A stretch of 64,000 nt of DNA from Streptomyces sp. DG2A-72 (GTDB taxonomy: Bacteria > Actinomycetota > Actinomycetes > Streptomycetales > Streptomycetaceae). Of the stretch, positions 25,228 to 32,952 are shown in pieces. The notes below the pieces were generated by a model. The model was not told the origin of the DNA. It saw only the letters and a list, made by a program, of their open reading frames with translations, and searched no databases. Positions within the stretch are counted from its first letter, which is position 1. Each line of letters starts with the position of its first letter. The stretch is taken from positions 1,488,001 to 1,552,000 of the forward strand of contig NZ_JASTLC010000001.1 of the NCBI RefSeq assembly GCF_030499575.1, given 5' to 3'. The translations under genes were made by a program, and so were the position numbers.

Positions 25228-25991
25228 GCACGCGGATACGCCACCCCTATCTCGACCACCCCGGCCCGATCGCCTTCGCCCACCGCGGCGGCGACGCGGA
25301 CGGCCTGGAGAACACCGCGCTGCAGTTCCGGCGCGCGGTGGAGATGGGCTACCGGTACCTCGAGACCGACGTCCACGCCACGTCGGACGGAAAGCTCGTC
25401 GCCTTCCACGACGCGACCCTGGACCGGGTGACCGACGGGGCGGGCCGGATCGCCGACCTGCCGTGGAAGGACGTGGCGCACGCGCGCGTGGCGGGCAAGG
25501 AGCCGGTGCCCCTCTTCGAGGACCTGCTCGAGGAGTTCCCCGACGTCCGCTGGAACGTCGACATGAAGGCCGAGCCCGCCCTCCACCCGCTCCTCGAGCT
25601 GATCGAGCGCACGAACACCTGGGACCGGATCTGCGTCGGCTCCTTCTCCGAGGCGCGCGTGGTGCGTGCCCAGCGGCTGGCCGGGCCGCGCCTGGCGACG
25701 TCGTACGGCACCCGCGGCGTCCTGAACCTGCGGCTGCGCTCCTGGGGCGTCCCGGCGGCGCTGCGCCGCTCGGCGGTCGCCGCGCAGGTGCCCGAGGCCC
25801 AGTCCGGCATCCAGGTGGTGGACCACCGCTTCATCCGCACCGCCCACGCGCGCGGGCTGCAGGTGCATGTGTGGACGATCAACGAGGCCGATGACATGCA
25901 CCGGCTCCTCGACCTGGGAGTCGATGGCATCATGACCGATCACATCGACACATTGCGCAAGGTCATGGAGGACCGGGGCCTCTGGATGTGA
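25224..25991 (+). CDS. glycerophosphodiester phosphodiesterase
   Basis: The 255-residue protein is a compact GDPD-family TIM barrel. FAHRGGDADGLENT carries the catalytic His and metal ligand Glu, ETDVHATSDGKLVAFHDATLDRVTDG carries the second His and acidic ligands, and WNVDMK and VHVWTIN complete the site. It cleaves glycerophosphodiesters to glycerol-3-phosphate and an alcohol. No signal peptide is present, so it acts inside the cell on recycled phospholipid head groups. GTG at 25224 overlaps the YczE stop by four bases. Confidence 0.92.
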   Translation: MSTRIRHPYLDHPGPIAFAHRGGDADGLENTALQFRRAVEMGYRYLETDVHATSDGKLVAFHDATLDRVTDGAGRIADLPWKDVAHARVAGKEPVPLFEDLLEEFPDVRWNVDMKAEPALHPLLELIERTNTWDRICVGSFSEARVVRAQRLAGPRLATSYGTRGVLNLRLRSWGVPAALRRSAVAAQVPEAQSGIQVVDHRFIRTAHARGLQVHVWTINEADDMHRLLDLGVDGIMTDHIDTLRKVMEDRGLWM

Positions 25992-26033
25992 GCCCCGGCA
26001 GGCGCTGGCCTTCTCGGGGAAGCGAGGGCACGG

Positions 26034-27380
26034 GTGGGCACCGGCACCGTGCGGACGGAAGCGGCCGACGAGGCCACGGGGCGGCGGCTTGAGCAGCGCG
26101 GCTGGTATTTCTACGACTGGGCGTGCTCCGTCTATTCGACGAGCGTGCTCACCGTGTTCCTGGGCCCCTATCTGACCTCGGTCGCGAAAGAGGCCGCGGA
26201 CGGGGACGGATTCGTGCATCCCCTGGGGATCCCGGTCCGCGCGGGGTCCTTCTTCGCGTACTCGGTGTCCCTGTCGGTGATCGCGGCCGTGCTGGTGATG
26301 CCCCTGGTGGGCGCCGCCGCCGACCGCACCGGCCGCAAGAAGCCGCTCCTCGCGGCCGCCGCCTATGTGGGGGCCACGGCGACGACGGCGATGTTCTTCC
26401 TCGACGGGGACCGCTATCTGCTCGGCGGCATCCTGCTGATCGTCGCCAACGCCGCCCAGTCCGTGGCGATGATGCTCTACAACTCCTACCTGCCGCAGAT
26501 CGCCCCGCCCGAGGAACGCGACGCGGTCTCCTCCCGGGGCTGGGCGTTCGGTTATGCGGCGGGCGCGCTGGTCCTCGTACTGAATCTGGTGCTCTATCTC
26601 GCCCACGACACCTTCGGTGTCTCGGAGGGCACCGCCGTCCGCATCTGTCTCGCCTCGGCCGGCCTGTGGTGGGGCGCCTTCACCCTCATCCCGCTACGAC
26701 GGCTGCGCGACCGCCGATCCACGGCGAAGGATGCGACCGCCCCCGGATTCCGGCAGTTGGCGGCCACCGTCCGCGACATGCGCCGCCATCCGCTGACGCT
26801 GGCGTTCCTGCTGGCCTATCTCGTCTACAACGACGGCATCCAGACGGTGATCTCCCAGGCCTCCGTGTACGGCTCCGAGGAGCTGGGGCTCGGGCAGTCG
26901 ACGCTGATCGGGGCGGTGCTCATGGTCCAGGTGCTGGCGGTCGTGGGCGCCCTCGCGCTGGGGCGGCTGGCCCGGGCGTACGGCGCCAAGCGCACGATCC
27001 TCGGCTCACTGATCGCCTGGACGGTGACACTGGGCGCGGGCTACTTCCTGCCGGCGGGCGCTCCGGTCTGGTTCTTCGTGCTCGCCGCCGGGATCGGGCT
27101 CGTCCTCGGCGGCAGCCAGGCACTGTCCCGCTCCCTGTTCTCGCATCTGGTCCCGCCCGGAAAAGAGGCCGAGTACTTCTCGGCGTACGAACTCAGCGAC
27201 CGGGGCATGAGCTGGCTGGGCCCTCTTCTGTTCGGTCTCACCTACCAGCTGACCGGAAGTTATCGGGACGCGATCATCTCTCTAGTGGCCTTCTTCATCC
27301 TGGGGTTTGCCCTGCTCGCACGGGTTCCGGTGCGGCGGGCGATCGCCGACGCGGGCAACCCCGTTCCGGACAGGATTTAG
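26034..27380 (+). CDS. UMF1-type MFS transporter (Atg22-like)
   Basis: The 448-residue protein has 12 predicted helices and the N-terminal YFYDWACSVYST signature of the UMF1/Atg22-like MFS group, whose members often have DWANSAY. Further MFS marks are GAAADRTGRKKP and GGSQALSRSLFSHLVPPGKE. Atg22-like proteins are linked to amino-acid efflux, but the bacterial substrate is unknown. GTG at 26034 follows GAGGGCACG. It lies 42 bases after the GDPD gene and may share its transcript. Confidence 0.8.
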   Translation: MGTGTVRTEAADEATGRRLEQRGWYFYDWACSVYSTSVLTVFLGPYLTSVAKEAADGDGFVHPLGIPVRAGSFFAYSVSLSVIAAVLVMPLVGAAADRTGRKKPLLAAAAYVGATATTAMFFLDGDRYLLGGILLIVANAAQSVAMMLYNSYLPQIAPPEERDAVSSRGWAFGYAAGALVLVLNLVLYLAHDTFGVSEGTAVRICLASAGLWWGAFTLIPLRRLRDRRSTAKDATAPGFRQLAATVRDMRRHPLTLAFLLAYLVYNDGIQTVISQASVYGSEELGLGQSTLIGAVLMVQVLAVVGALALGRLARAYGAKRTILGSLIAWTVTLGAGYFLPAGAPVWFFVLAAGIGLVLGGSQALSRSLFSHLVPPGKEAEYFSAYELSDRGMSWLGPLLFGLTYQLTGSYRDAIISLVAFFILGFALLARVPVRRAIADAGNPVPDRI

Positions 27381-27466
27381 CACTCAAGGCGAAAGGGCGG
27401 TAGTGTACGCGTTTGGCCTGCCAGGCGTACCGTTACTGCGCGTCAAAGATGCCGAAACGCTGGGTG

Positions 27467-27484
27467 ACATCTGCTAGCAGATGT
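27467..27484. promoter_or_regulatory. perfect 18-base palindrome upstream of rbpA
   Basis: ACATCTGCTAGCAGATGT is an exact palindrome with no spacer, 77 bases before the -35 of the SigR promoter of rbpA and 87 bases after the MFS stop. It lacks a T-run, so it is not an obvious terminator. A dimeric regulator site or a cruciform/mRNA structure is possible. Confidence 0.5.
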
Positions 27485-27560
27485 GACAAACCGGGCGCTG
27501 GTGGGTACAACAAGGGGCGGCTACGACGGCGACGCATGACCCGGAACGGGACACGGAACG

Positions 27561-27586
27561 GGAATCTTTACCGCCGACCGGACGTT
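27561..27586 (+). promoter_or_regulatory. SigR-type promoter of rbpA
   Basis: GGAAT at 27561-27565 and GTT at 27584-27586 are separated by exactly 18 bases, the consensus for the thiol-oxidative-stress sigma factor SigR. S. coelicolor rbpA is known to have a SigR-dependent promoter. Transcription would start roughly 50-60 bases before the ATG. Confidence 0.8.
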
Positions 27587-27647
27587 GACCGGATGACGAC
27601 GACAGCGACACCTGTCCTGTGGGCGACAAGCCCGGGAGGCACGATTC

Positions 27648-28022
27648 ATGAGTGAGCGAGCTCTTCGCGGCACGCGCCTCGTGGTGACCAGCTACGAGAC
27701 GGACCGCGGCATCGACCTGGCCCCGCGCCAGGCCGTGGAGTACGCATGCGAGAAGGGGCACCGGTTCGAGATGCCCTTCTCGGTCGAGGCGGAGATCCCG
27801 CCGGAGTGGGAGTGCAAGGTCTGCGGGGCCCAGGCACTCCTCGTTGACGGCGACGGCCCTGAGGAAAAGAAGGCCAAGCCCGCGCGTACACATTGGGACA
27901 TGCTGATGGAGCGGCGCACCCGCGAGGAACTCGAAGAGGTCCTCGCGGAGCGTCTGGCAGTTCTGCGGTCCGGTGCGATGAACATCGCGGTACATCCGCG
28001 CGACAGCCGCAAGTCCGCGTGA
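27648..28022 (+). CDS. rbpA: RNA polymerase-binding protein RbpA
   Basis: The 124-residue protein is full-length RbpA, an actinobacterial activator that binds RNA polymerase and the principal sigma factor, stabilises open complexes and gives basal rifampicin tolerance. Visible parts are the N-terminal tail, the core domain with the Zn-binding set Cys34, His38, Cys56, Cys59, a basic linker (EKKAKPARTHWDM) and the C-terminal sigma-interaction helices (RRTREELEEVLAERLAVLR). ATG at 27648 follows GGGAGG. A SigR promoter lies upstream and a large hairpin terminator downstream. Confidence 0.96.
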   Translation: MSERALRGTRLVVTSYETDRGIDLAPRQAVEYACEKGHRFEMPFSVEAEIPPEWECKVCGAQALLVDGDGPEEKKAKPARTHWDMLMERRTREELEEVLAERLAVLRSGAMNIAVHPRDSRKSA

Positions 28023-28060
28023 TTTCTGCGGGGCTTGGGCAGTAAGCAACGCACGCACAC

Positions 28061-28105
28061 AACCGCGGGCGCCGTACGTGAGGTTGACGTACGGCGCCCG
28101 CGGTT
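28061..28105. terminator. two-way terminator between rbpA and the FxsA gene
   Basis: A perfect 19-base stem (28061-28079 with 28087-28105) encloses a seven-base loop, GAGGTTG. The arms begin AACCGCGGGC and end GCCCGCGGTT, followed by TTGG. It sits between the convergent ends of rbpA and the FxsA-family gene. Confidence 0.9.
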
Positions 28106-28125
28106 TTGGTGTGCCCGGGCGGGCC

Positions 28126-28704
28126 TCAGCCCGTGAGCGGCGGGCGCGGACCCTGCGGGGCGTCCCCCGGCTCGTCCCGGATGACCTCACCCTGCACGAC
28201 CTTGCCGTCGGGGCGGTGCATGCGCACCTGTTGAAAGGCATCGCCCAGGGTGCCGGAGCCGGCCTCGCGCAGGGTGCGCTCGAAGGTGCGCTGCGCATAC
28301 CGGCCGATGGCCTTCTGGGCCGGCGGGACCAGCAGGAGCAGGCCCACCGCGTCCGAGACCAGGCCGGGGATCATCAGCAGCAGACCGCCGAGCATCATCA
28401 GCCCGTTGCCCTCGCTGTTGCCCGACGGGGCCGGGGGCGTCGTCGCGCCGCTCTGCTGCTGTTGCAGCGTCTCGGTGAGGTTCCGGAAGGCACGGCGGCC
28501 GGCCCGCTTGATGACCACCGCGCCGAGCACGAACCCGGCGAGCAGCAGCAGGAACACCGTGAACCCGCTGGAGGCGCCCGCGACCACGGTCAGCAGCCAG
28601 ATCTCCAGCACCAGCCAGGCGGCGATGGACAGCGGCAGGAAGGTGCGCAGCCGGGAGCGCCGGGGCCGTGCGGGGTGGGTGGGAATCGGAGCGCCAGTCG
28701 TCAT
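28126..28704 (-). CDS. FxsA-family membrane protein
   Basis: The 192-residue protein has the FxsA core. Two membrane segments (about 22-62, LPLSIAAWLVLEIWLLTVV and FTVFLLLLAGFVLGAVVIKR) are followed by the GGLLLMIPGLVSDAVGLLLL hairpin (about 100-125) and a basic cytoplasmic tail. Escherichia FxsA relieves exclusion of phage T7 by F. The role in Streptomyces is unknown. It lies 72 bases downstream of ppm1 on the same strand and ends at the large shared terminator. Confidence 0.85.
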   Translation of the reverse strand: MTTGAPIPTHPARPRRSRLRTFLPLSIAAWLVLEIWLLTVVAGASSGFTVFLLLLAGFVLGAVVIKRAGRRAFRNLTETLQQQQSGATTPPAPSGNSEGNGLMMLGGLLLMIPGLVSDAVGLLLLVPPAQKAIGRYAQRTFERTLREAGSGTLGDAFQQVRMHRPDGKVVQGEVIRDEPGDAPQGPRPPLTG

Positions 28705-28776
28705 GCGTCCAGTGTGCCTGGGTCCGGCTCAGTACGGGATAAGAGGCAGATCAATGGTGCCTGTGAGGCCGTAGGG

Positions 28777-29577
28777 CTACGACTGTGACGGCTTGCCCCG
28801 GCCGAAGGCCTTGCCGACCCGCTCCCCCACGCCCCATGTGGTGACCCGCCACAGCGCCTCCACGAGGATGTCCCGGCTCATCTTGGAGTCGCCGTACTCG
28901 CGCTCCACGAAGGTGATGGGGACCTCGACGACGTGGTACCCGGCCTTGATCGCGCGGCGGGCCAGGTCGACCTGGAAGCAGTAACCCTGGGAGGCGACCT
29001 CGTCGAGGCCGAGGCCCTCCAGGGTCTCGCGGCGGAAGGCGCGGTAGCCGCCGGTGACGTCACGGATGGGGACGTCGAGCAGCACGCGCGAGTAGAGGCT
29101 GCCGCCGCGGGAGATGAACTCACGGGACTTGGGCCAGTTCACCACCCGGCCGCCGGGCACCCAGCGGGAGCCGAGCACCAGATCGGCTCCCTTGAGCGCG
29201 GTGAGCAGCCGGGGCAGTTCCTCGGGCTGGTGGGAGCCGTCGGCGTCCATCTCGATCAGTACGCCGAAGCCGTGCTCCATGCCCCAGCGGAACCCCGCGA
29301 GGTAGGCGGCGCCGAGGCCTTCCTTGCCCTGGCGGTGCAGGACATGGACCTGGTCGTCCTCGACGGCCAGCTCATCGGCGAACTTGCCCGTGCCGTCGGG
29401 GCTGTTGTCGTCGGCGACGAGCACGTGAGCCTTGGGGACGGCCTTGCGCACCCTCCCGACGATCGCCTTGATGTTCTCCGCCTCGTTGTAGGTCGGGATG
29501 ATCACCAAGGCCGTGCCGAGCGGCCCGAACTGCCTCCCCTGGCTCTGTGCCGCGAGGGTCCCGTCGCCGTCGTTCAC
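28777..29577 (-). CDS. ppm1: polyprenol monophosphomannose synthase
   Basis: The 266-residue GT2 enzyme transfers mannose from GDP-mannose to polyprenyl phosphate, feeding protein O-mannosylation and envelope glycans. It shows ALVIIPTYNEAENI, VADDNSPDGTG, the metal-binding DADGSHQPEELP, and GYRAFRRETLEGL. Unlike the M. tuberculosis protein it is not fused to an Lnt domain and has no membrane helices. In S. coelicolor Ppm1 is needed for phage phiC31 infection and affects antibiotic sensitivity (from memory). GTG at 29577 follows AAGGGG. The open frame extends further upstream but without family similarity or a ribosome site. Confidence 0.92.
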   Translation of the reverse strand: MNDGDGTLAAQSQGRQFGPLGTALVIIPTYNEAENIKAIVGRVRKAVPKAHVLVADDNSPDGTGKFADELAVEDDQVHVLHRQGKEGLGAAYLAGFRWGMEHGFGVLIEMDADGSHQPEELPRLLTALKGADLVLGSRWVPGGRVVNWPKSREFISRGGSLYSRVLLDVPIRDVTGGYRAFRRETLEGLGLDEVASQGYCFQVDLARRAIKAGYHVVEVPITFVEREYGDSKMSRDILVEALWRVTTWGVGERVGKAFGRGKPSQS

Positions 29578-30131
29578 TACTGCCCCTTCGTGTCCGTGCG
29601 CAGGTGTCCACCATAGTGGGCGCTGCCTGCGGGGACGCGTCAGAAGGGTCGTACACCAGTGTCGATTCGGCAAGAGCCGGGTAAGTGTCCCCTTTTCGAC
29701 GTCTGTGATCCACGACGTCCGTGGGTCTGCGGATGGGGGCCCGGCGCCCTTCGGGCCGACCTGGGACCCGCTGGCTGCGGGTCGACCGAAAGGCCGTTGT
29801 CTACTGAGCACCCGGGCCCCACCCGGGTCACACCTCCCCGACCGGCCGGAACGTTCCCTCGTCGCGGCGCGGGCGCTGGGCCTGGCTCCCAGTGGCGGTG
29901 CCCCGGTGCGGCGACACCGTCCCTGACCCAGCGGCGTGGCGACGACTGCACGGAAGTTCTCCGGTCGGGCGTCCGGTGGTGGACTGGGCCGAACCTACCG
30001 GCCCCCCGCCATCGGCTGTCAACAGCCGCTTGACCTGCGGATATCTACTCAAAGCCCTGGTCAGTGCGGAGGATACGCAGGTCGAGCGACAGTGCGCCGG
30101 ACGCCGATCTTGTGCACGCCACCCCGTGACG
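29578..30131. other. 554-base gene-free region with three consecutive hairpins
   Basis: No frame looks coding. The region is the leader of ppm1 and the trailer of the amidohydrolase gene, both minus strand. Three perfect short stems lie in series: GGCCCG/CGGGCC (29738-29757), GACCCGC/GCGGGTC (29765-29783) and ACCCGGG/CCCGGGT (29810-29828). These could be terminators, a structured ppm1 leader, or a small RNA. No known riboswitch class was recognised. Confidence 0.5.
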
Positions 30132-31739
30132 TCACTCGCCCGGCCGTACGAACACGGTCCGTCCGCCCACCACGGTCCGCAGGCACACGGGGAGGTCTGC
30201 GCCCGGGCTCAGGTCGGGCAGACCCGGGGTGCCGGAGCGGGGGTCGGTCGACCAGCGTGCGACCCGGTCGTCAGGGGCCTGCACGACCAGCGCGTCGGCG
30301 CGCCACACGGCGTAGTCCGCGGGTGCGCCCGGCACCAGCACCCCCGCGTCGTCCCGTCCGACGGCCCGCCAGCCACCCCGCGTGTGGGCCGTGAACGCGG
30401 CGCGCACGGAGACCCGGTGCGCGGGCGTCCGGTGAAAGGCGGCGGCCCGGACGGTGCCCCAGGGGTCGAGGGGCGTGACCGGGCTGTCGGAGCCGAAGGC
30501 GAGCGGGACGCCGGCGCGCAGCAGGGCCGCGAAGGGGTTCAGCAGGCGGGCCCGCCGTACGCCGAGACGCTGGGCGTACATGCCGTCCTCGCCGCCCCAC
30601 AGCGCGTCGAAGGCGGGCTGCACGGAGGCGGTCAGACCGAGCTCGGCGAAGGCGGCGACGGTGTCCGGGGTGAGCATCTCGGCGTGCTCGACGCGATGCC
30701 GGGCGGCGCGGACGCGGGCGAGACCGACCTTCTCGGCGGCGGCGCGCACGCCGTCCACCACGGCCGTCACGGCGGCGTCCCCGATCGCGTGGAAGCCCGC
30801 CTGGAGGCCCGCCTCGGTACAGGCGGCGACATGGGCGGCGACGTCGGCGGTGTCCAGGTAGGAAACGCCGGTGTGGTCGGCGTCGGCGTACGGCTCGTGC
30901 AGACAGGCGGTGTGCGAGCCGAGGGAGCCGTCGACGAACAGGTCGCCGGCCGCGCCGATGGCGCCCAGCTCGCGTGCCTTCTCGACATCCAGCTCCGCCC
31001 AGTAGCCCACCACCCGCGGGCCCGGCCCCTCGGCCGCGAGCCGCAGCAGGTCCGTGAAGTCGTCCTCCGAGGAGATGTCGGGGCCGGCGCACTCGTGGAC
31101 CGAGCCGATGCCGACGGAGACGGCGTGGGCGAGGGCGGCGCGCTGGGCCCCGGTGCGCTGTGCGGGCGTCACGGCTGCGAACGCGGCGGCGCGTACGGCG
31201 TGATGGGCGTCGCGGGTGAGCGGTTCGTCGGCCCGCGTGATCCCGCCGGGGACCAGATCGAGCAGGGCCGTCGTGACGACCGCCGAGTGGACGTCGATAC
31301 GGGACAGGTACAGGGGGCGGCCGCCCGTCGCCTCGTCGAGTTCCGCGCGGGTCGGCGGGCGGCCTCCCGGCCAGCGGGCGGCATCCCAGCCATGACCGAG
31401 GAGGACCCGGTCGTCCGGGCGGGCGGCGGCGAAGTCCCGTACGGCGGCGAGGGCCGCTTCGAGGGAGGGAGCGGTGGACAGGTCCAGGCCGGTGAGGGCG
31501 AGACCGGTGGACGTGGTGTGGACGTGGGCGTCGGTGAACGCGGGGGTGACGAGCGCGCCGTCCAGGTCGACGACCTCGTCCACACCCTCGGCGAAGGCGT
31601 CGGCAGCACCCTCGGAGCCCACCCAGGCGACCTGTCCGCGCTCGACGACCATCGCGGTCGCGAACGGATCGGCGGGGCTGTGGACCTCCCCGCGACGGAG
31701 GAGGACGGTGCGGGGGGAGGCAGCGGCGCGTTCACTCAT
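30132..31739 (-). CDS. YtcJ-like metal-dependent amidohydrolase
   Basis: The 535-residue protein belongs to the amidohydrolase-3/YtcJ family. Metal-site motifs are in order: TPAFTDAHVHTTSTG, GFHAIGDAAV, HRVEHAEML and LAFGSDSPVTPLDPWG. The N- and C-terminal beta-sandwich segments characteristic of the superfamily are present. The reaction is hydrolysis of an amide or imide-type bond, but the substrate is unknown. ATG at 31739 is used. The gene follows the Lrp regulator on the same strand by 47 bases, suggesting linked control or readthrough. Confidence 0.85.
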   Translation of the reverse strand: MSERAAASPRTVLLRRGEVHSPADPFATAMVVERGQVAWVGSEGAADAFAEGVDEVVDLDGALVTPAFTDAHVHTTSTGLALTGLDLSTAPSLEAALAAVRDFAAARPDDRVLLGHGWDAARWPGGRPPTRAELDEATGGRPLYLSRIDVHSAVVTTALLDLVPGGITRADEPLTRDAHHAVRAAAFAAVTPAQRTGAQRAALAHAVSVGIGSVHECAGPDISSEDDFTDLLRLAAEGPGPRVVGYWAELDVEKARELGAIGAAGDLFVDGSLGSHTACLHEPYADADHTGVSYLDTADVAAHVAACTEAGLQAGFHAIGDAAVTAVVDGVRAAAEKVGLARVRAARHRVEHAEMLTPDTVAAFAELGLTASVQPAFDALWGGEDGMYAQRLGVRRARLLNPFAALLRAGVPLAFGSDSPVTPLDPWGTVRAAAFHRTPAHRVSVRAAFTAHTRGGWRAVGRDDAGVLVPGAPADYAVWRADALVVQAPDDRVARWSTDPRSGTPGLPDLSPGADLPVCLRTVVGGRTVFVRPGE

Positions 31740-31786
31740 GAGGGACAGTTTCGCGCCTCACGCGCGGCGGCCTGTCAGCAGGGCGC

Positions 31787-32227
31787 TCAGATCCTTGGCG
31801 GCCGTGCCTCGTACGGCGTCGACAGCACGACCGTCGTCCGCGTCGAGACACCGGCCAATGACCTCAGCCGGGCCAGCAGCTCCTCCAGCTCGTGCGGGGT
31901 GGACACCCGGACCTTGAGGATGTAGTTCTCGTCGCCCGCGACGCTGTGGCAGGCCTCGATCTCGGGCACGCCGGCCAGTCGCTCGGCGATGTCGTCGGGG
32001 GCGCTGGGGTCGAACGGCTTGACCGAGATGAAGGCGGTCATGGGCAGCCCGACCGCCTCGGGGTCGACGACCGCGGCGTACCCGCGGATGACGCCGCGCT
32101 GTTCCAGCCGGCGCACGCGCTGGTGCACGGCCGACGTGGACAGGCCCGTGGCCTTGCCCAGGTCGGTGTAACTCATCCGCCCGTCCTTGACGAGCAGCTG
32201 CACGATCTGTCGGTCCAGCTCCTCCAT
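31787..32227 (-). CDS. Lrp/AsnC-family regulator
   Basis: The 146-residue regulator has an N-terminal helix-turn-helix (MSYTDLGKATGLSTSAVHQR, about 15-45) and a C-terminal RAM ligand domain (about 65-140, VPEIEACHSVAGDENYILKV). Such proteins form octamers and sense amino acids. ATG at 32227 starts the protein exactly where Lrp proteins begin (MEELDRQIVQLL). The frame remains open upstream but is not family-like. It precedes the amidohydrolase on the same strand and may control it. Confidence 0.88.
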   Translation of the reverse strand: MEELDRQIVQLLVKDGRMSYTDLGKATGLSTSAVHQRVRRLEQRGVIRGYAAVVDPEAVGLPMTAFISVKPFDPSAPDDIAERLAGVPEIEACHSVAGDENYILKVRVSTPHELEELLARLRSLAGVSTRTTVVLSTPYEARPPRI

Positions 32228-32495
32228 GACGCAAGAACCTACAGTGCCGTTGATCTCCTCGGATACCTGAGCACTCCAGGTCATACCCGGTTCGTGATGT
32301 GGCCGAGAGCAGCCTGTGAGCGGACTGAGGAACAAGCGTGCCACCCCGGGCACCTGCGGATGGCATGTGACGAACGCCACAGGCCCGCCGGATTCTCCGT
32401 GATGTTCCCGTGATTAACGCCGAGACCGGGCGGGAAGTGCTTGCTGTGGTCGAGGCCGCAGTGCCGTCACGGCCCAGCCCGAGGGGGAGAATCCC

Positions 32496-32942
32496 ATGCA
32501 GAGTGTTAAGCGCCCTGGTCGTACCACGCCCAAGCGGCAGCAGCCCGTCGTCGAGCCCCAGCCGGAGGGCGTCGAACCCGACGCCGCCGAGGCTCTCGAA
32601 GCGGAGGAGCTCGACGCGTACGACACCTTCGAGATGTACCGGGTGATCTGCCCGGACTGCGCACAGCCCATCGCCCTGCTGGCGGACGAGGAGATCCTGC
32701 CGGAGCACGCGCTGTGCGTGTCGCCGTGGAACCCGTTCGGGCTCACGGTCTGCGCCGGCACCGGCCGTCGCGCGTCCGAGGCCCGTCCCGCGGACGAGTC
32801 GGTCGAGCCCCAGGAGCAGGACACCGCCCTGCTGCTGACGCTTCCGCAGGGGCTTGACTGGCGCAAGCAGCCCTTCTCGCACGTCGGCGGACCGGGTTCG
32901 CGCCCCATGCGGGTCCCCGTGATGCGGCGTCACGCCGCCTGA
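32496..32942 (+). CDS. conserved cysteine-containing protein of unknown function
   Basis: The 148-residue product is not recognised. An N-terminal basic and acidic disordered region (about 1-48) precedes a small core (about 48-85) containing CPDCAQPIALLADEEILPEH, with four Cys in total, which could bind zinc. The tail is basic and ends MRVPVMRRHAA. ATG at 32496 follows GAGGGGGAG. It stands alone between the Lrp gene and the converging phosphotransferase pseudogene. Confidence 0.75.
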   Translation: MQSVKRPGRTTPKRQQPVVEPQPEGVEPDAAEALEAEELDAYDTFEMYRVICPDCAQPIALLADEEILPEHALCVSPWNPFGLTVCAGTGRRASEARPADESVEPQEQDTALLLTLPQGLDWRKQPFSHVGGPGSRPMRVPVMRRHAA

Positions 32943-32952
32943 GCCGGCTCGC

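Noticed and set aside
29892..31925. A 677-codon plus-strand frame opposite the amidohydrolase gene
   Set aside because: It is antisense to a clear amidohydrolase with conserved metal motifs. The frame has no recognisable domain and starts in a gene-free region.
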